In this document: positions 1-8,473 of the stretch, piece after piece
Numbering within the stretch: the stretch's first letter is position 1
Layout of the letters: each line of letters opens with the position of its first letter
The notes under the pieces: generated by a model
Told to the model about the DNA's origin: nothing
The model's database searches: none
Seen by the model: the letters and a program-made list of their open reading frames with translations, nothing else
Position numbers and translations under genes: made by a program
Assembly (NCBI RefSeq): GCF_023370775.1
Contig: NZ_JAMCCQ010000001.1
Location: forward strand, 806,001-870,000
Direction: 5' to 3'
Length of the DNA stretch: 64,000 nt
DNA from: Marivita sp. GX14005
GTDB taxonomy: Bacteria; Pseudomonadota; Alphaproteobacteria; Rhodobacterales; Rhodobacteraceae

Positions 1-380
1 CGTCCTTCCCGTGGCGAGGGCAGCAATTGCGTCTGGAAAGCGTGGGCAACGCGATTGATCAGGCGGAATGCGTGGCCGACAACATCATGGGCGCGGGGCG
101 CGATTACGATGCGAAACCGTGGTTCTGGTCGGACCAGTATGACGTAAAGCTGCAGATCGCCGGGCTGAACATGGGCCACGACCGCGTTGTCGTGCGCGAG
201 GGCGAGGGCGCCACGGCCTCGCACTGGTATTACGGGGACGGTCGGCTGCTCGCCATCGACGCGATGAACGATCCGCGCGCCTATATGGTGGGCAAGCGGC
301 TGATCGAGGCGGGGCGCAGCGCCGATCCTGAATTGGTTGCCGATCCGCAAAGCGAGTTAAAGGCGCTGCTCAAGGCGTGA
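1..380 (+). CDS. NAD(P)/FAD ferredoxin (rubredoxin-type) reductase, C-terminal part
   Basis: The gene enters from the left edge and is read from base 3 to a TGA at 378-380, giving about 125 C-terminal residues. The visible part fits the FAD-binding end and reductase C domain of putidaredoxin/ferredoxin reductases: a segment reading RLESVGNAIDQ, then PWFWSDQYDVKLQIAGL, which is typical of the family's C-terminal domain. Such enzymes pass electrons from NADH to a small ferredoxin serving a P450 or dioxygenase. The partner ferredoxin and oxygenase are not visible, so the substrate system is unknown. Its stop overlaps the GTG start of rsmD. The family call is confident; the partner is not known. 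Confidence 0.85.
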   Translation, partial: SFPWRGQQLRLESVGNAIDQAECVADNIMGAGRDYDAKPWFWSDQYDVKLQIAGLNMGHDRVVVREGEGATASHWYYGDGRLLAIDAMNDPRAYMVGKRLIEAGRSADPELVADPQSELKALLKA

Positions 381-940
381 GGATCATCGCGGGCAAATGG
401 CGCGGGCATTCCTTGGCGAGCGTCGGCAAGGGCGATGCGGCGGCGCATTTGCGCCCCACTTCGGACCGCGTGCGCGAGAGCCTGTTCAACATGCTGGGCG
501 GCGGGCGGTTCGGCGCGCCTTTTGATGGCGCGCGCGTGCTCGACCTGTTCGCCGGCACCGGCGCTCTGGGGCTGGAGGCCATGTCGCGCGGGGCGCAGAC
601 GGCGGTGTTCGTCGATGACGGGCGCAAGGCGCTCGGTTTGATCCGCGCCAATATCGCGGCTTTGGGCTGTTCGGAGTGCCGCGTGATCGCGCGCGATGCG
701 ACCCGGTTGCCGCGCTGCGAGAAGGAGCGGGCGACGCTCGTGTTCCTCGATCCGCCCTATGGCAAGGGGTTGGGCGCAAGGGCGCTTTCCGCGGCGGTCG
801 CGGGGGCATGGCTTGCGCCCGAGGCGCTTGTCGTCTGGGAGGAAAGCGCGGCTCAGCTTGCCCCGGAAGAGTTCACGCGGCTCGACGCCCGGCGCTATGG
901 CGACACGCATGTGACGGTGCTGCGCTTCGACGGCGCGTGA
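377..940 (+). CDS. rsmD: 16S rRNA (guanine966-N2)-methyltransferase RsmD
   Basis: This SAM-dependent enzyme methylates G966 of 16S rRNA in the small ribosomal subunit. The 187-residue product starts with MRIIAGKWRG and has the family signature RPTSDRVRESLFNML at about residues 25-40, the SAM-binding loop DLFAGTGALGLEAMSRGA at about 55-72, and the catalytic motif DPPYG at about 125. Length is normal for RsmD. The GTG start overlaps the TGA of the upstream reductase gene (GTGA), implying translational coupling, although no functional link between the two is evident. The assignment is secure. Confidence 0.95.
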   Translation: MRIIAGKWRGHSLASVGKGDAAAHLRPTSDRVRESLFNMLGGGRFGAPFDGARVLDLFAGTGALGLEAMSRGAQTAVFVDDGRKALGLIRANIAALGCSECRVIARDATRLPRCEKERATLVFLDPPYGKGLGARALSAAVAGAWLAPEALVVWEESAAQLAPEEFTRLDARRYGDTHVTVLRFDGA

Positions 941-1009
941 TTCGCGATTGCCGCGAGGCTTTGCGGTATGTTATTCGCATCTTTGAATTTATCTCTGGGA
1001 GGAGACATC

Positions 1010-1975
1010 ATGCTGCTGCGCCCGACACGTCGCACCTTTTTGAAAACCGCGGCCGCGATGCCGGCATTCGCCCTGCCCGGTGCGCAGGCGTTTGCCAGTC
1101 TGGGCGCGCCTGAAGGCACCAACGCGGGGCATTTCCGCTTTACGCTGGGCGAGGCGAAGATCACGGTTGTCTCTGACGGCTATCTGGGGCTTTCGGTTGA
1201 AGGGCTGGGCGTCAATGCGCCCGACGACGAGGTGCAGGCGTTTCTGGCGAAGCACTACCTTTCGACCGAAACGAATTATTCGCACACAAACCACATCCAT
1301 ATCGAGATCGGCGACGCGCGCGTTCTGGTCGATGTCGGATCGGGCAACCGGTTCCTCGATACGGCGGGGCGGGTCTGGCAGAACATGGAAGCGGCGGGGC
1401 TCGATCCTTCGACGATCACGCATGTCGTCATCACCCACGCACATCCCGACCATATCTGGGGCATCCGCGACGATTTCGACGAGGCGATCCTGCCGGATGC
1501 AGAATACTTCATCGGCGAGACCGAAAAGACTTACTGGACGCAGGACGGGCTTGCCAGCCAGGTGCCTGCCGAGATGCAGCAATTCGTCGTCGGCGCGCAG
1601 AACTCGCTGAACGTAGACGGGGCCGAATGGCAGCTCGTGCAGGACGGCACCGAGATCGCGCCGGGCGTGCGGGTGATCGACACGCCGGGGCACACGCCGG
1701 GGCATATGTCGGTCGTGGTGGAAAGCGGGGGGCAGCAGCTTATCGCGCTGGGCGATGCGATGACCCATGCCTATACGAATTTCGCGCACCCCGGCTGGTA
1801 TAACGAGTTCGACATGGACGGCGACCAGACCGTCGCCACACGCAAGCGGCTGCTAGACATGGCGGCGGCGGACGGGATGGCGGTTTTGGGCTATCACTTC
1901 CCCTTCCCCGGTGTCGGCCATGTCATGCGCGAAGGCGAGGATTACAGCTTCGTTCCGGCGCTCTGGAAATTCTAG
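1010..1975 (+). CDS. Tat-exported MBL-fold metallo-hydrolase
   Basis: The 321-residue product has a twin-arginine signal (RRTFLK at residues 7-12, followed by an Ala-rich stretch to about residue 30), so export of the folded, metal-loaded enzyme is expected. The zinc-binding core HAHPDH is near residue 145, followed by DTPGHTPGHM and a GDAM segment in the usual order for the metallo-beta-lactamase fold. The layout resembles exported N-acyl homoserine lactonase-like hydrolases, but the substrate cannot be read from the sequence. The ATG at 1010 is chosen because GGGAGGAG at 998-1005 sits just before it and the signal peptide begins there; an in-frame ATG at 968 lacks such a site. It converges on tsaC, leaving three bases between the genes. 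Confidence 0.85.
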   Translation: MLLRPTRRTFLKTAAAMPAFALPGAQAFASLGAPEGTNAGHFRFTLGEAKITVVSDGYLGLSVEGLGVNAPDDEVQAFLAKHYLSTETNYSHTNHIHIEIGDARVLVDVGSGNRFLDTAGRVWQNMEAAGLDPSTITHVVITHAHPDHIWGIRDDFDEAILPDAEYFIGETEKTYWTQDGLASQVPAEMQQFVVGAQNSLNVDGAEWQLVQDGTEIAPGVRVIDTPGHTPGHMSVVVESGGQQLIALGDAMTHAYTNFAHPGWYNEFDMDGDQTVATRKRLLDMAAADGMAVLGYHFPFPGVGHVMREGEDYSFVPALWKF

Positions 1976-1978
1976 GCT

Positions 1979-2911
1979 TCAGTCACGCGGCGCGGCGGCA
2001 CGGCTCAGGCGATCGTTGATCGCCACGCCCAGCCCATGATGCGGGATCGGGGATACCGCGATACGGCCGCCCTCGCTGTCGAGCCGGTGCAGGTGATCGA
2101 AGAGCCGCGCAGCGGCTTCGACGAGATCCTCGCGCTCCGACAGGTTCAGATCGCACTCGACCGGACCGAAGCCGAGCCGCGCCTCCCCGTCCTGCCAATC
2201 GACGGCATTGAGCCGGACAGCGGCGTCCGGCGCATAGTGCGAAATCATCTGTCCGGGCGCGGAAATCGCCTCGACATTCTTGCGAATGGCGATCGGGCCA
2301 CCAAGGACGGCGACAATCTCGTCTTCCGAAACCCCACCGGGGCGCAGCAGGACCGGCCTGTCGGTCAAGCCAACGATGGTCGATTCCACCCCGACGCTGC
2401 ATGGCCCCGCGTCGATCACCGCGTCGATGCGGTCTGCCATTGCCTCAGTGACATGCGCGGCCCGCGTCGGGCTGATCTGGCCAGAAAGGTTGGCCGAAGG
2501 CGCAGCGACCGCCCCGCCGAACGCGCCCAGCACCGCCTTGGCTGTGGGATGCGCCGGAACGCGCACGGCAAGCGTATCGAGCCCCGCGGTTACCAGCCGG
2601 GAAATCGGGCTGTTTTCGCGTTTGCGCAGAACGAGCGTCAACGGGCCGGGCCAGAAGGCATGTGCCAGTGCCTCGGCGTCATCGGTCCAGTGGACATGGC
2701 GCTTCACGCCCTCGACATCTGAAAAATGCGCGATCAGCGGGTTGAAACTCGGCCGGCCTTTCGCCTCGAAAATGCGCGCAATCGCGCGGTCGTCGCAGGC
2801 ATCGGCGCCAAGCCCGTAGACCGTTTCCGTCGGAAAGGCGACGAGCCGGCCTTTGCACAAAAGATCCGTCGCGCACGCGCGACCCTCATCTGTATCGCTC
2901 AGAAGTTCCAT
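1979..2911 (-). CDS. tsaC: L-threonylcarbamoyladenylate synthase (TsaC/Sua5 type)
   Basis: The enzyme makes threonylcarbamoyl-AMP from threonine, bicarbonate and ATP, the first step of the t6A37 modification of ANN-decoding tRNAs. The 310-residue form is the long Sua5 type: an N-terminal YrdC domain with FPTETVYGLG at about residues 24-33, KGRPSFNPL and the APSANLSG segment, then a C-terminal Sua5 domain introduced by a linker ending in ISHYAP. The ATG at 2911 was chosen because conserved sequence begins there; the frame stays open upstream to 3022 but that part resembles nothing. It is divergent from the acyl-CoA dehydrogenase gene. Confidence 0.93.
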   Translation of the reverse strand: MELLSDTDEGRACATDLLCKGRLVAFPTETVYGLGADACDDRAIARIFEAKGRPSFNPLIAHFSDVEGVKRHVHWTDDAEALAHAFWPGPLTLVLRKRENSPISRLVTAGLDTLAVRVPAHPTAKAVLGAFGGAVAAPSANLSGQISPTRAAHVTEAMADRIDAVIDAGPCSVGVESTIVGLTDRPVLLRPGGVSEDEIVAVLGGPIAIRKNVEAISAPGQMISHYAPDAAVRLNAVDWQDGEARLGFGPVECDLNLSEREDLVEAAARLFDHLHRLDSEGGRIAVSPIPHHGLGVAINDRLSRAAAPRD

Positions 2912-3063
2912 AGATGAGCCGCCCATCCCGTGACGCCGCGTTTCGGTTGAAGGGGCACACCGCTTTCGACAGGCTTGCCCGCAAACTGGCGATTGCTTAT
3001 CGCCCGGACCACCGATTGCCAAGCCGCTCCCGGCGGTTCGCCTGTTTCAAGGAACCATTACAC

Positions 3064-4764
3064 ATGCCATTTCGCGCACCCGTTTCCGAGTTTCGTTTCA
3101 TCCTCGATCACATTGCAGGTTTCGACCAGGTCGCCGCGACGGACCGTTTCGCCGAAGCGACACCCGAAACCGTGGAAGCGGTGCTGATTGAGGCCGGACG
3201 CATGTGCGAGGAGGTTCTGGCGCCGCTGCAACGCGCCGGAGATCTCGATCCCGCGCGGCTGGAGAACGGGGTCGTGCGCACGCCGAAGGGCTTTGCCGAG
3301 GGCTACCGCGCGATCGCCGAGGGCGGCTGGATCGCGATCGCCGCCGATCCGGCCCATGGCGGGATGGGCCTGCCGATGGCCGTGACGACGGCGATCAACG
3401 ACATGATGAGCGCCGCATGCCTGTCGCTGCAACTCGCCCCGCTGATGAGCCAGGGCCAGATCGAAGCGCTGGAGCATCACGCCTCGGACGATATCAAGGC
3501 GCTCTACCTGCCCAAGCTGATCTCGGGCGAATGGGCCGGCACGATGAACCTGACCGAACCGCAGGCCGGCAGCGATGTCGGCTCGCTCAGCACGAAGGCA
3601 GTGCCGAACGGCGATGGCACCTATGCGATCACCGGGCAGAAGATCTACATCACCTGGGGCGACAACGATTTTACCGACAACGTCTGTCATCTCGTATTGG
3701 CCCGCCTGCCGGATGCCGCGCCCGGCACGAAAGGGATCAGCCTTTTCCTCGTGCCGAAAATCCTGCCCGATGACAGCGGTGCGTTGGGAAAAGCCAACAG
3801 CCTCAAGGTGGTGAGCCTGGAGCACAAGATGGGCCTCCATGGCAGCCCGACAGCAGTGATGCAATATGACGGCGCGACCGGCTGGCTCATCGGCGGCGAA
3901 CATGACGGGATGCGCGCGATGTTCACCATGATGAACAACGCGCGGCTTGGCGTCGGCGTGCAGGGGATCGGCGTGGCCGAACGCGCTTATCAGCACGCAC
4001 TGGCCTATGCCGAAGGGCGCCGGCAGGGCAAAACGGAGAGCGGCAACATCACCGATCACCCCGACGTGCGCCGGATGCTCGCGACCATGAAAGCCGATAT
4101 CTTCGCCGCCCGCGCCATTGCCCTTGCCAATGCCGTCGCCATCGACATGCAGACCGCCACCGGCGATCCCGAATGGGCGGCGCGCGCCGCACTGTTGACG
4201 CCGATCACAAAGGCCTTCGGCACCGATACCGGCATCGCCGTGGCGCAGATGGGTGTGCAGGTGCATGGCGGCATGGGCTTCATCGAGGAAACGGGCGCGG
4301 CGCAGTTTTCGCGCGATGTGCGCGTGACGGCGATCTACGAAGGCACCAACGGCATCCAGGCGATGGATCTGGTGGGCCGCAAGCTGATGGATGGCGGCGA
4401 AGCGGCCTATCGCCTGCTCGACGAGATGGAAGCAGAGGCCGAGGCCGCGCGGAGCACCCTTCCGGCGCTCGTCGATCCGGTCTGGCAGGCTTGCGAGACG
4501 TTGCGCGAAACGGTCGAATGGATGGTCGAGCAGGCGCCGAAGGACCGGCTGGCCGGATCGATGCCCTTCCTGCACGGTTTCGCCCGCGTGCTGGGCGCGC
4601 ATTTTCACCTCAAGGCGGCACTGGCCGATCCCGAAGGGCCACATGCCCGGCTGGCCGAATTCTACATCCAGCGGCTTCTGCCGGAACATGCCGGGCTTCT
4701 GGCCCATGCGCGGCAAGGCGCGGATGCGCTTTTTGCGCTCAGCGCGGAAGATCTCGCATCGTGA
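3064..4764 (+). CDS. acyl-CoA dehydrogenase (long, DmdC/FadE5-like subfamily)
   Basis: This FAD enzyme oxidises an acyl-CoA to the 2-enoyl-CoA. The 566-residue product starts MPFRAPVSEFRF, typical of the long subfamily that carries an extra C-terminal domain. Visible motifs are TMNLTEPQAGSDVG (FAD/substrate site), the HGSPT segment, and RVTAIYEGTNGIQAMDL, which holds the conserved glutamate region near residue 430. The ATG at 3064 follows AAGGAA at 3049-3054; the frame is open from 2914 but that extension is not conserved in kind. The subfamily includes methylmercaptopropionyl-CoA dehydrogenase, but membership does not establish that substrate. Its TGA overlaps the GTG of the next MBL gene, so the two are probably co-translated. 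Confidence 0.9.
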   Translation: MPFRAPVSEFRFILDHIAGFDQVAATDRFAEATPETVEAVLIEAGRMCEEVLAPLQRAGDLDPARLENGVVRTPKGFAEGYRAIAEGGWIAIAADPAHGGMGLPMAVTTAINDMMSAACLSLQLAPLMSQGQIEALEHHASDDIKALYLPKLISGEWAGTMNLTEPQAGSDVGSLSTKAVPNGDGTYAITGQKIYITWGDNDFTDNVCHLVLARLPDAAPGTKGISLFLVPKILPDDSGALGKANSLKVVSLEHKMGLHGSPTAVMQYDGATGWLIGGEHDGMRAMFTMMNNARLGVGVQGIGVAERAYQHALAYAEGRRQGKTESGNITDHPDVRRMLATMKADIFAARAIALANAVAIDMQTATGDPEWAARAALLTPITKAFGTDTGIAVAQMGVQVHGGMGFIEETGAAQFSRDVRVTAIYEGTNGIQAMDLVGRKLMDGGEAAYRLLDEMEAEAEAARSTLPALVDPVWQACETLRETVEWMVEQAPKDRLAGSMPFLHGFARVLGAHFHLKAALADPEGPHARLAEFYIQRLLPEHAGLLAHARQGADALFALSAEDLAS

Positions 4765-5807
4765 AGGATCGCGCGACATCCGGCATCCGCTACCCTTGGC
4801 CCGAGCCGCCCGCCGAAGGCGAAGCGACCGAAGTGGCGCCAGGCGTGCTCTGGATGCGCCTGCCCTTGCCGATGAAACTCGATCACGTCAACGTCTATGC
4901 GCTGGACGACGGCGATGGCTGGACAATCGTGGATACCGGCTTCGCCTCCCGCCGCAGCCGCGCGATCTGGGACCGGCTGCTGACTGGCCCGCTTGGCGGC
5001 CAGCCGGTGCGACGGGTGATCGTCACGCATCACCACCCCGACCATATCGGCCTCGCCGGCTGGTTCCAGAGCGATCACGGCGCAGAACTCGTCACCACCC
5101 GAACAGCTTGGCTGATGGCGCGCATGCTGCTGCTCGACGAACAGGACCGGCCACGGCCGGAAACGCTGATCTTTTGGAAGCGCTGCGGGATGGATGCGGC
5201 GATCCTCGAAAAACGCGCGGGCGAGCGGCCGTTCAACTTCGCCGATTGCGTCGCGCCGATGCCGCTTGGCTATACCCGCATCAAACAGGGCGATTGCCTG
5301 CGCGCCGGCGGGCGGGACTGGGACGTGCATATCGGCAACGGCCACGCGCCCGAGCATGCGACGCTCTGGTCGCGCGATGACGATCTGGTGCTGGCAGGCG
5401 ATCAGATCCTGCCCTCGATCAGTCCGAATATCGGCGTCTACGCAACCGAACCCGAAGCCGATCCCGTGGCCGACTGGCTCGAAGCCTGCGAACGGCTGTC
5501 GGCCCTGGCGCAAGAGGATCATCTGGTGCTGGGCGGTCACAAGCTGCCCTTTACCGGCCTGCCGCTGCGGCTGAGCCAGCTTGTCGAGAACCACCACGGC
5601 GCGCTGAAGCGGCTGGAGTCGCACCTGTCCACGCCCAAACCCGCCGGCGCCTGCTTCGCGCCGCTTTTCAAGCGGAGCATCGGCGATGGGGAATACGGGC
5701 TCGCGCTCGTCGAGGCGATGGCCCATTGCCTGCACCTCTGGCACACGGGTCGCGCCACGCGCAGCCTGTCGGAAGACGGCGTCTGGCTCTTTCGGGCGCG
5801 CGGCTGA
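4761..5807 (+). CDS. MBL-fold metallo-hydrolase (hydroxyacylglutathione-hydrolase-like)
   Basis: The 348-residue cytoplasmic protein has the metallo-beta-lactamase core HHHPDHIG near residue 90, an HAPEHATLW segment and LAGDQILP for the later ligands, and GGHKLPFTG near the C terminus. No signal peptide is seen. The GTG at 4761 overlaps the stop of the acyl-CoA dehydrogenase gene (GTGA); no convincing start lies closer to the conserved part, and the much longer open frame upstream is only the shadow of the dehydrogenase. A thioesterase-like role in the same acyl-CoA pathway is an inference from this coupling. The reaction is not established. Confidence 0.85.
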   Translation: MKDRATSGIRYPWPEPPAEGEATEVAPGVLWMRLPLPMKLDHVNVYALDDGDGWTIVDTGFASRRSRAIWDRLLTGPLGGQPVRRVIVTHHHPDHIGLAGWFQSDHGAELVTTRTAWLMARMLLLDEQDRPRPETLIFWKRCGMDAAILEKRAGERPFNFADCVAPMPLGYTRIKQGDCLRAGGRDWDVHIGNGHAPEHATLWSRDDDLVLAGDQILPSISPNIGVYATEPEADPVADWLEACERLSALAQEDHLVLGGHKLPFTGLPLRLSQLVENHHGALKRLESHLSTPKPAGACFAPLFKRSIGDGEYGLALVEAMAHCLHLWHTGRATRSLSEDGVWLFRARG

Positions 5808-5810
5808 TGC

Positions 5811-5870
5811 TTCTTCGTTTCATAAATATCTCGGGGTGAGGCGCGCAGCGCCGAGGGGCAGCGCCCCTTG
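5811..5870 (-). repeat. Dispersed intergenic element, copy A
   Basis: On the minus strand the element has two short GC hairpins (AGGGGC/GCCCCT at 5854-5868 and GGCGC/GCGCC at 5840-5852), followed by CCCCGAGATATTTATG and a GAAACGAAGAAG tail. The same architecture appears at 30486-30531, and the tail alone recurs at 44497-44517 and 50021-50041. It lies between convergent genes, after yqgE on its own strand, so the hairpins could also aid termination. It is a degenerate copy. Confidence 0.5.
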
Positions 5871-5880
5871 ATCGCCGGTT

Positions 5881-6459
5881 TCAGGCGCGCCCGCCTTCGG
5901 AGGACAGCATCAGCGGCGAAATCCCGAGCGAGGCCAGCGCCTGCTGCCACTTTTCGGAATCGGCGGTGCCGAACACCAGATCGGTGCTGGCGCTGCAGAT
6001 CAGCCAGCCATTCGCCGCAATCTCGGCCTCCAGCTGCCCCGGCCCCCAACCGGCATAGCCCAGAAGGATAAGCTTCTTTTCCGGTCCGGTGCCGGCCGCG
6101 ATATTCTCCAGAACGTCGAGCGTTCCGGTCATGGAGATCGCGTCATCCACTTCCAGCGTGGTAAGCTCGGACATGAAATCCGAGCTGTGCAGGACGAACC
6201 CGCGCCCCAACTCGACCGGGCCGCCGAAATGCACGCGCGTGCCGGACTGGTCGGCGCGGCTTTCGATGGATAGCTGGTCAAGAAGGTTGTCGAAGGTCAC
6301 ATCGGCCGACGGCTTGTTGACGATGAGACCCATCGCGCCCTCGTCGTCGGAATGGGCGCAGATATAGATGACGCTATGCTCGAACCTCGGGTCGGGCATT
6401 CCCGGCATTGCGATCAGCAATTGTCCGGTCAGTTCGGTCACGGTGTCGGTCTTGCTCAC
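5881..6459 (-). CDS. YqgE/AlgH family protein
   Basis: The 192-residue product belongs to the UPF0301/AlgH family, widely conserved in proteobacteria and of unknown molecular function. Hallmarks are LTGQLLIAMPGMPDPRFEHS near the N terminus, GAMGLIVNKP, VHFGGPVELGRGFVLH and LGYAGWGPGQLE. The GTG at 6459 gives the usual family length; a further GTG at 6507 would add 16 residues unlike the family. It reads toward the MBL hydrolase gene and away from the DsbD-like gene. Confidence 0.85.
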   Translation of the reverse strand: MSKTDTVTELTGQLLIAMPGMPDPRFEHSVIYICAHSDDEGAMGLIVNKPSADVTFDNLLDQLSIESRADQSGTRVHFGGPVELGRGFVLHSSDFMSELTTLEVDDAISMTGTLDVLENIAAGTGPEKKLILLGYAGWGPGQLEAEIAANGWLICSASTDLVFGTADSEKWQQALASLGISPLMLSSEGGRA

Positions 6460-6574
6460 ATGCTCAAGGTGGCGCTCCGGGGGCGCGGTTGCAAGGGCGC
6501 AGATCACGGATGTTCGCGTGCCATCGCCGGTTTGTGACTTTCAATTCGTGCACGCAGCGGCCATTTGAAACCTC

Positions 6575-7381
6575 ATGAAGTGTTTTCTATCTCTCATCCT
6601 CACCGCGCTTGTCTTTGTCGCCGCACACTCCGCCCTTGCGGAAACGCCGGGGCTTGCCAAAGCCGAATTGCGGCCGGGCTGGCGCATGGCCGATGGCAGC
6701 CACATGGCCGCGCTGCATCTCGTGCTGGAGCCGGGTTGGAAAACCTATTGGCGTGCGCCCGGAGATGTCGGGATCCCGCCGCAATTCGACTGGTCCGGCT
6801 CGCGCAATGTGGCGCAGGTCTCGGCCAGTTGGCCGACGCCGGATGTATTCTTCGAACAGGAAATGCGGTCTGTCGGATATCGCCGGGACGTGGTGATCCC
6901 GTTGCATCTCGCGGCGTATGAACCGGGGGCCGACATGACCATCGCCGGCGAGATGCAGTTCGGCCTGTGCAAGGATATCTGCATTCCGGCGCATCTGGCC
7001 TTCGAAGCGACGCTTCGCGGGAATCGCACGGTGCCCGATCCGACCATCGCCGCCGCCTTGGCCGATATGCCCTACAGTGCCGCCGAGGCCGGGGTGCGGG
7101 AAGTGACCTGCAGGATCGCACCGGCGAGGGAAGGCGGCGTGGTGCTCCAGACACGAATCGACATGCCCGAGACCGGCGGGACCGAGCATGTCGTGATCGA
7201 GACAGGCAATCCGCATGTCTGGGTCGCCGAACCCGACAGCCGGCGCGAGGGCGATGTCCTCCACGCCAGCACGCGGATGGTCCATGTCGAGGGGGGCAGC
7301 TTCGCGCTCGACAGGTCGAAGCTACGCTTTACCGTGATCGGAGACCGGCGCACCGTTGATATTCAGGGCTGTTCGCGGTGA
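6575..7381 (+). CDS. Periplasmic protein with DsbD N-terminal-like domain
   Basis: The 268-residue product starts with a clear Sec signal peptide (hydrophobic residues 4-18, cleavage after about ALA-E) and then matches the DsbD-type thiol-reductase N-terminal immunoglobulin-like domain, including GWKTYWRAPGDVG and the cysteine pair LCKDICIP near residues 130-137. It lacks the membrane and thioredoxin domains of full DsbD, so it may receive electrons from a separate CcdA-like protein. The partner is not in the window. It ends exactly next to the stop of the convergent LysR gene. Confidence 0.8.
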   Translation: MKCFLSLILTALVFVAAHSALAETPGLAKAELRPGWRMADGSHMAALHLVLEPGWKTYWRAPGDVGIPPQFDWSGSRNVAQVSASWPTPDVFFEQEMRSVGYRRDVVIPLHLAAYEPGADMTIAGEMQFGLCKDICIPAHLAFEATLRGNRTVPDPTIAAALADMPYSAAEAGVREVTCRIAPAREGGVVLQTRIDMPETGGTEHVVIETGNPHVWVAEPDSRREGDVLHASTRMVHVEGGSFALDRSKLRFTVIGDRRTVDIQGCSR

Positions 7382-8335
7382 TCAGAACCGCCCTGCTGGA
7401 ACCGCAAGGCGGCTCGGCTCGGCGTAGCATTTCCGCAGGCATTCGAGAAAGACGCGCGTCACGCGGCTCGGCTCCGGCGCGCGGCGCGTCGCGGCGCCAT
7501 AGTCGCTCTGATAGTGGATGTCCTCGGCAAGGATGCGGCGCATTTGTCCCGCGCGTTCGAACGGTGCCGCCATGTGATCGGGCATAAAGCCGATATAGCG
7601 CCCCGAAATGATGAGCGCGGCGAGCATTACCTCGTTCTGCACAAGGGCCTTGGGATCGAGACCCAGCTTTTGACCATAGATGAGGTTCGGGGAATTGAAT
7701 GAAATGCCGGCGTAGCTGGTGTCGTGTATTTCCTCCGGTTCGATAGAGCCGGGCTCGCGGTCGAAAAACGGATGCGCGCGGCCACAATAGAGATACATGC
7801 GCTCGCTATGCACAGGCAGGTAATCGAGCATCGGCGAAGGCCTGTGCATGGCGATGATCCCGATATCGAGCGTGCCCTGAATCAGTTGAAGCTCGATCTG
7901 GTTCGGCGTCAGCAGCGACATCTCCAGAGACACATCGGGCGCACGCTCGGAAAAGAGCCGAAGCGCGCTGCTCAGGCGGGCTTCCTCGTTGGTGATGCAG
8001 TGATCGAATGCACCGAGGCGCAACGTGCCGGCCAAGGTGCAGCGCACCTCGTTGATACGCGTCGAGAAGGTGCTGACCGAATCGAAAAGATCGTCACAGG
8101 CGGAGAGCACCTGCAAGCCTTCTTCGGTCAGGTGGAATCCCGCCGGCCCGCGGCTGCACAGGCGCAATCCGAGCCGGATTTCGAGGTCGGACAGGTATTT
8201 CGAGATTGTCGAACGACCGATATTCAGCGCCGGCTCCGCAGCGGAAACTCCGCCACATTCGGCCACCGTCTTGAAAACGCTCAAGAGTTTTATGTCCGCG
8301 TCGGTCAGTTTGGGCGTGGGGATCGGCGGGGACAT
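7382..8335 (-). CDS. LysR-family transcriptional regulator, divergent from the taurine operon
   Basis: The 317-residue product has an N-terminal winged helix-turn-helix (about residues 10-70; GRSTISKYLSDLEIRLGLRL is the recognition segment) and a type 2 periplasmic-binding effector domain. The ATG at 8335 starts at the conserved part; an upstream in-frame ATG at 8383 lies inside a palindrome and has no ribosome site. Divergent orientation over a dyad-rich spacer points to control of tauKLM and auto-control. Many described taurine clusters carry a MocR/GntR-type TauR, and none is present here, so this LysR protein is the best candidate regulator. Its inducer is unknown. Confidence 0.85.
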   Translation of the reverse strand: MSPPIPTPKLTDADIKLLSVFKTVAECGGVSAAEPALNIGRSTISKYLSDLEIRLGLRLCSRGPAGFHLTEEGLQVLSACDDLFDSVSTFSTRINEVRCTLAGTLRLGAFDHCITNEEARLSSALRLFSERAPDVSLEMSLLTPNQIELQLIQGTLDIGIIAMHRPSPMLDYLPVHSERMYLYCGRAHPFFDREPGSIEPEEIHDTSYAGISFNSPNLIYGQKLGLDPKALVQNEVMLAALIISGRYIGFMPDHMAAPFERAGQMRRILAEDIHYQSDYGAATRRAPEPSRVTRVFLECLRKCYAEPSRLAVPAGRF

Positions 8336-8356
8336 GCGGATCTTGTTTCCAATCCA

Positions 8357-8386
8357 TGAAACATCGGTTTCAAAATGTATCATTTT
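8357..8386. promoter_or_regulatory. Twin dyads in the LysR/tauK divergent promoter region
   Basis: Two perfect inverted repeats abut: TGAAAC-ATCG-GTTTCA at 8357-8372 and AAAATG-TAT-CATTTT at 8372-8386. They sit 88 to 117 bases before the tauK start and 22 to 51 bases before the chosen regulator start, where LysR proteins usually bind a pair of sites. They are the likely operator for the divergent regulator; this is inferred from symmetry and place. Confidence 0.6.
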
Positions 8387-8473
8387 CGAACGCTTCGGTG
8401 CAAGCTAAGGAGCTTCACACACCGCAGTCGGAGGGGGCTGCCGGTGTTCATTAAAAATCTCAGGGAGGAAGTC

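Noticed and set aside
4173-4760. Possible 544-residue MBL protein starting inside the acyl-CoA dehydrogenase gene
   Set aside because: The extra 196 N-terminal residues shadow the dehydrogenase; conserved MBL sequence starts at the GTG at 4761.
3064-4764. Naming the acyl-CoA dehydrogenase dmdC
   Set aside because: It belongs to the same long subfamily, but no other dmd gene is near and the subfamily includes enzymes for other substrates.
3058-4779. Open frame of 573 codons on the minus strand opposite the acyl-CoA dehydrogenase gene
   Set aside because: Antisense shadow of a gene with clear motifs and a ribosome site; the predicted product has unusual His/Arg composition.
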